A stretch of DNA of 64,000 nt from Metarhizium brunneum (lineage: Eukaryota; Ascomycota; Sordariomycetes; Hypocreales; Clavicipitaceae). Position 1 is the stretch's first letter. Every line of letters starts with the position of its first letter. Below the pieces are notes generated by a model, which saw only the letters and a program-made list of their open reading frames with translations, ran no database searches and was not told where the DNA came from. Below, piece by piece: positions 57,507 to 64,000 of this stretch. Where the stretch lies: assembly GCF_013426205.1 (NCBI RefSeq), contig NC_089422.1:7095001-7159000 (forward strand), given 5' to 3'. The position numbers and the translations under genes are program-made.

Positions 57507-59717
57507 GAGATGGTAACGAGCAGAGCCTGATGGGGAAGCTAGAACCGGTCCGAGGCGTGCCTGGTTGTCGCAGGACTTTAGGAGAGGTTGAAAGGAATAG
57601 GAAAGAGGAAAGCGAAGCAATGTGATGTTTTCGCTTCTTTGGGGGACTGCACGGCGATGCCTTAGCTAGCGCGAGTGGGAAAGAAGCTGGCGGTGGGGCA
57701 AAATGTTCAAGCGCTCCATCATGCTACAGATGAAGAGTAGGCAAGTACGAGGTACGAGTTGACAGTTTGGTGGTTGCAGGAAGGAGCGACACAGGCCGCA
57801 AGGACAAGGCAACTACAACAGGGAAGGGGGTAAACTAAAGGCACGCCGGAGCCGGGAGTAACATTCTGGTGGAAGCCGATGCGAAGAGCCGTCAGCCTTC
57901 TGCTCCGGATGGCCATCATTCATCAGCGAATTTGCTGCAGGATGATGGGCCGGTCTGAATCAGTTTGGTCGTACAAAGTACACCAGCCAAGATGCAGTCG
58001 TCGCGTTTCGCCGGCTACTGTCAGTCTGTCACCGCCACAGCGCGCCATAGAACCCACCCGACGGCCGCCCTCCGAAGGCACCGCTTGAATTTTTCTGAAT
58101 TTTTTTTTCCTTAAAAAAATTCCTTCCGCCTGCATTAGGAGGCAAATACGACAGCTGGAGCTTGAGGGCTAACCCGGCTCCGGTAGTAAAATTGCAACTC
58201 ATTGACGCCCCAATGACATGCATGACGGATGGCTTGAAATTTCCCCGACTTACACCGCGGCACAAACCATACATGGCCTTGGCTCAATATAAGTACTAAG
58301 TATGGATGTTTCTGCACGTCTGTGCCATAAAGCTCATCGCCTACCTACAGTCAAAAATTTTCAGCAGCTTGAACTCGACTGCATGCCGACTTCTCACTGT
58401 CCCTTGTCATGTTGTTTAGCCATGTCGAGGCGTCCTGTCATGAACATGTTCGGCAACAAGCTCGTCACATGGACTTCTTGCACCACAGGGTTCCTGACTC
58501 TCGGGCTGAAGCCGGCCAACCACAGCCCACCCCACCCACATGGAGTGCCGCATTTGTACACATCAAGGCTTCTGCTGCGTTTTCCATTTTCGATTGTACA
58601 CTCCGTTGTCGGATTGTCCCATGAAGCCGTTATTTCGCACCACGTGATATGATGCAGACTGTGCGAAACCCCGCCCGCTGGCCAAAGGCTCCGGATGCTG
58701 CACCTGAGCCTGCAACGCAATGGGCCAATTTCGACCAAGATTGAATATCCATCGCATTGCGAGTCCGGTGTGGCTGAGTGCCCGTCCATGTTTCGGGACA
58801 GATCGAACAGCCGTGATGGACGCGTAAAATGGACCAGACCCACAGTGGACTTTTGCTGGACATCGGAGCTTGTTCTGCGGGAGAAATAGCGACTTAAGTA
58901 CTCAAGTACCTTGTGGAATCGGAATCCTACCGGCGACCAGTTGGCGTCTTGCAGCCGCTGGGGCTGAAAAGCTTTTTGCAAAGATTTCAATGTTGCCTTG
59001 CAAGTTTTCAGCCGCCCATTGCTGGTCACTGGAATATTATGAATGATAGCCTCATGTCCCATCAACGAGGGCCACATGCTTGCTCGCCTGAACTGGGGGT
59101 GAGGAGGTCAAAGTTGGCATGTGGCTGGTAGTCGAATTTTTCTAGAACGTTGGAATAGGATCCCAATACTCAGCTCAGACCAGGAAGATGGTGGTAGTAG
59201 ACTAGTAGTATTGACGTAGTACTAGTAGTAACATAAAGTCAGCCACAGCAACCGCCTGCATGTCAAGCAAGGCCCGCGGTTGCACCGCTATACCTGGCTG
59301 CTTTGGCTCTTAATATCCAGGTTCTAGCCAAGGTTTGCCAAACATTTAATACCTCAACATGCTAACGAGCACATCTGGACAAATCAAGTTTTTCTTCGCA
59401 ATCCCGCGCTGTTGATTAAGCAACCGCCAGCACCATTACAAATATTCCAACGCGCACCTTGCAAAAACTTTGGCATGATGAAATCCCGACGTCCTTTTTC
59501 ACATTCTACCAATCAAAGTTCCATGCTATAATGATGAAATCGTGATTCTGGAATTTCCAACCTGGGCATAGGACATGCAGCATTCATATTGTACATTTGG
59601 CTTCAAGCCTGCTTCCTCTGTAGTATACACTAATCATCACCCCTCATCTTGAGAAAAAAAAAGGCAACTTTCAGCACTCTATAGGCCTCATATCAGATTT
59701 GGCTCCCCACCGCTTTC
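57507..59717. other. Gene-free 2.2 kb upstream of the kinase
   Basis: The left part should hold the kinase promoter. An ATG-started 227-codon minus frame at 58394-59077 has no protein signature and is treated as doubtful. A (gta)n-like run with tagtagactagtagt lies at about 59190-59235. Confidence 0.4.
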
Positions 59718-60288
59718 CTATGCCACAACGTTGATACCGATCGACCTCGCTTGATAAATGATTGACCTGCACAATCCCTCTAAAGAAAGACCGGAAAGCC
59801 GTAATTCTGACTGCTTGATCTTTGCGATTTCGTACACATGCTTCAAACTTATGGTTCCGACCGTCTCGTGACCCGGTTTGCTGGCACCCTTTCTGTTTCC
59901 TTTCTTATTCCGCGGTGCTTCAACAGCATTCAAAAGAAGCCATGAAGTTTGTGGCGTTCGCAGATCAAAGTGGAATGATCTGTCCGGTCGAACAGTGACT
60001 CGACAAGGCATCGGCGTGCCGGGGGTTATGTGTGCGGTCCTGGCATTGAACTCCTGTGATTTCGAAATAAAGTCTCGGTTAGAAATGGCCTCAAAATACG
60101 CCAGTTGAACGCGAGTTGGCGGCATCGCAGTGTCCAGGCATCCTCCATACCTTGCAGAAATCCATCGACTTGACACCCTTACTTCCCAGTGCAGGACCAA
60201 CCGGCGGACTGGGACTCGCCTGGCCAGCTCCAACAATCAATTTGACCACCTGGTCAACGGCGCCAGTTGCGCCCTTTGCTTTGGACAT
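59718..60288 (-). CDS. MRPL19: Mitochondrial large-subunit ribosomal protein uL11m (Mrpl19 type)
   Basis: Two exons, 60151-60288 and 59718-60053, join at phase 0 to 157 aa. The protein forms the base of the L7/L12 stalk of the mitochondrial ribosome. The L11 N-terminal domain shows [26 protein letters not shown] with the conserved PPVGPALG, then the metal-site-like SMDFCKEFNART. The C-terminal RNA-binding domain reads [15 protein letters not shown] and ends [13 protein letters not shown]. The intron (97 bp) falls between Lys and Glu of CKEFN. It is divergent from KRR1, another ribosome-related gene, 349 bp away. Confidence 0.94.
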
Positions 60289-61600
<1,312 letters not shown>

Positions 61601-61848
61601 GACAAGGGAGTGGGGGCTGAATTGGGAGTTTGTTATGTTTGCTTGTCCGACTGGAGTCGTTACGTATCATTCCCAGCTGGGGAGGACAAGTACTGGCGGC
61701 ATTCAAGGCGTTTTGATATCCTACGAAAATTCAAAGATATTTCATTGCCAAAAATGATTCGAGCAAATTTACCTCCATTCGTGTGATTCATTATTGGCCG
61801 CCGATTCTTGGGGTGTTTCGCTCATCCTTCTCCTCTCGTTCTCTTATC

Positions 61849-63002
61849 TTACAGTTTTGACGACGGGCGGTCATTAATCTCAATGACCAATTTACCAAAC
61901 TGTGTCCCAGCATCCATATCCTTAAACAAGCCATCAATACCCTCCAGATTCGCCAACCCTTTCACCGTCTTACTCACAACGGGCCGGATCTTCTTCTCGT
62001 TCACAAAGGCGACCATGTCCTTGAACTCCCTCTTGGAGCCCATAGTCGAACCCCTCAGCTCGATATTCATCAAGACAGCCTGCATAGTCCACTCCATCTT
62101 GGGCGCAACCGTCATGCCGTACTGGGAAATGATGCCGCCAGGCTTCAGGAACTTGGTGGCCTTGGAGACGATGTTGCCCCCCGCACCGTCAATCACAGCA
62201 TCGATATACGGTCTGCTCTCGGGGAGCAAGCTCTTCAACTCGCGCTCCCAGCCGTCGTTCTTGTAGACGACGCCGCCCTTGGCCCCCATCCTCTTGGCCT
62301 TGTCAATCTTGGCCTGGTCGCCAGAGGTAACGTAGACGTTGATCCCCATGGCCACGGCGAACTGGAGCACCTGGATAGCCACGCCGCCTCCGATCCCAGT
62401 AACAAGTATGTTCCTGCCGGCTTCGGCGTTGCCGCTCTTGGTGACGAGCGCTCGCCAGCCGGTCAGGCCTGCGAGCGGTAGGGCCGCGCCCTCGGCGGGG
62501 GTGAGATGCGCCGGTGCGGGCACGACATCGTCTTCCTCGACAAGGGCGTAGTCCTGGGCGCAGCCTGTTTTGGTCGCCGACGACGCGCCGGTGATGAGGA
62601 CGACGCCCCTTTCCGGCCCTACGGGGTCGGATTCCCACATGAGCATGGGGTTGAGAAGGACAGGCTTGTTGAGGAGATTCCTCTGCTTGACGGCTGCCCC
62701 GGCCTCCACGACGGTGCCGTAGCCATCGGCTAGCAGGGGGTTCTCAAACGAAATGGCTGGGTAGAGATGTCTGCGGATGAACAGGTCCTTGTGGTTGAGG
62801 GCCGCGGCGTCCATGCGAACGAGAAGCTGGCTGGGGCCGACCTCGGGCAAAGGCGCTTCCCTGATTTTGATTCTGTCGTTTGGAAGAGCGGGGGAAAAAA
62901 TTAGATGCTGGCTGGTGATTGACGGAGTCGCGAGAATACTTACGGGTAGTAGACCTTGCCTGGCTTGCCATCAATCTTTTGCACATGAAGAACTCGCGGC
63001 AT
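61849..63002 (-). CDS. Zinc-less MDR alcohol dehydrogenase/quinone reductase-like
   Basis: Two exons, 62944-63002 and 61849-62872, join in phase to 360 aa, the MDR length. The N-terminal GroES-like fold (PSQLLVRMDAAALNHKDLF) is followed by the NAD(P) motif VTGIGGGVAIQVLQFAVAM. The catalytic-zinc Cys and His ligands and the structural four-Cys lobe are not present, so it resembles quinone oxidoreductase or enoyl reductase members. It likely uses NADPH on a small carbonyl or enone. DGAGGNIVSKATKFLKPGG is the usual MDR segment. The gene is tail-to-tail with KRR1. Substrate is unknown. Confidence 0.88.
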
Positions 63003-64000
63003 TGTGAAGGGGATATTCTGGATTTTTACTGGAGATTTGCAGTCAATTGGAAAATAAAAGTTGTATTATTCTGAGAGTCATTGGGCAATGTACAATAAGG
63101 TACAGAGTGGTTGACGCAGGCGTGAACGCATCAAAGATGATGTATGGCCCAGCAGCCCATTGCCGCCTTAATAATGCAAGTTGACGGTTTAATCGCAGAT
63201 GGCGAATCGCAGACCGCGGCGGTATCTCATAGCCGAATGCATCGCCATGGCGGGGAAACAACGGCATCAAGCGTGGGGACCTCGGCTGGCGCTGGGAGGT
63301 TGTACGCGGACAAGGGACTTGGAGCTCGCACGCAGGTCCGCTTGGTCATCTGTAAGTAGACTGTCATCCACCATGTGTGTTGTGCATACTATCGATAGCC
63401 AGCCCCTAAACCAATCAGCCGGCACCTGGCATCTGGGCATGCATTGCGCGGACAGTGAGGCAAACGGCAGGCCTGCACACTCTTTACTGGTACAATGTAG
63501 CTGTAGTATATCCAAATGCCGAACCGACCAAGACCCGTTGCCGTCGTCGAGGCGCCGCCCGTCCAGCATCAAGGTGCCCGACCTGACACTTACATGCCCG
63601 GGTCACACAGTGCACATCCGGGCCAAGGTGGGTCCAAAGAGAATCCAACCAGACCCCACAGCTTGAGACTTCCATGAGGCTTCGAGGCTCGGGCCAGGTC
63701 GGCGAATCATCAATTCCACGGCGACAACAACTCGTGCGCATTGTTCAGCAACCAGTCACCTGCCGCATGGCTACAAACTTTCCACATTTCAAACTCCGGC
63801 TTTGAGCCACCTAAAAGGGGGGGAAATACTAAAAAAAGAAAAAAAAAAAGAATCACCACGCAAACACGACAGGACAAGCCAACGACACACAGCACGCCAT
63901 GGTCCCCGATAATTGCCAATCCCACCGGACGCCATCACCAACTCGACACTAGCCACCAAACGAGCCAGTGGCCCTCCCACACACACACACCCCTTCGCCG
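63003..64000. other. Right edge, promoter of the MDR gene, no gene seen
   Basis: The left part should hold the MDR promoter. An A-rich run near 63833-63850 and a short (ca)n run at 63975-63990 lie at the edge. A gene may begin beyond the window but none is supported here. Confidence 0.4.

Overview
The window is nuclear DNA of a filamentous ascomycete, most likely Sordariomycetes and probably Hypocreales (the order is an inference). Reasons: most genes carry short introns (about 50-280 bp) with GTRAGT-type donors, CTAAC-like branch sites and CAG/TAG acceptors. Neighbouring genes are unrelated in function and lie on both strands. The set includes a squalene epoxidase, an AA9 lytic polysaccharide monooxygenase, a Hal4-type kinase and a D-erythronate dehydrogenase-like enzyme. 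I rebuilt 24 protein genes by joining exons so that reading phase and family motifs both hold. No rRNA, tRNA, CRISPR array or intact transposon was seen.

Layout. 0.3-6.7 kb: mitochondrial carrier, Imp2 protease, eIF2-alpha and the divergent spindle-checkpoint gene BUB3. 7.2-8.7 kb: aryl-alcohol dehydrogenase-type aldo-keto reductase with a 4-nt microexon. 8.7-11 kb: gene-free, with a decayed foldback inverted repeat. 11-19.4 kb: large helical-repeat-like protein, ERG1, a small secreted cysteine-rich protein and ALG5. 21-22.7 kb: Ser-rich protein of unknown role. 22.7-27.1 kb: gene-free, ending in an AT-rich stretch with a broken transposase-like tail. 27-36.7 kb: accessory block with a secreted arylsulfotransferase-domain protein, a Vba-like DHA2 transporter, an ACS-family anion transporter and the DenD-like dehydrogenase. 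36.7-40.6 kb: gene-free. 40.6-63 kb: dense block with PP4 regulatory subunit 3, AFG2, a mitochondrial-type unknown, SEC4, an AA9 enzyme, HSP10, a Hal4-like kinase, uL11m, KRR1 and a zinc-less MDR reductase.

How the genes relate. Most are housekeeping genes. Several serve ribosome or protein production: eIF2-alpha, AFG2 and KRR1 in the cytosol, uL11m in the mitochondrion. Others serve mitochondria (carrier, Imp2, Hsp10) or the secretory and sterol pathways (ALG5, SEC4, ERG1). Two pairs, eIF2-alpha/BUB3 and uL11m/KRR1, are divergent and share short promoters. The 27-36.7 kb block is the best candidate for a functional cluster (uptake plus processing of sulfur-containing or organic-acid compounds). 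That is inferred from gene content and position only.

Limits. Exon borders come from splice motifs and phase, with no transcript data. Start codons of Imp2, the helical protein and the kinase are the least certain.
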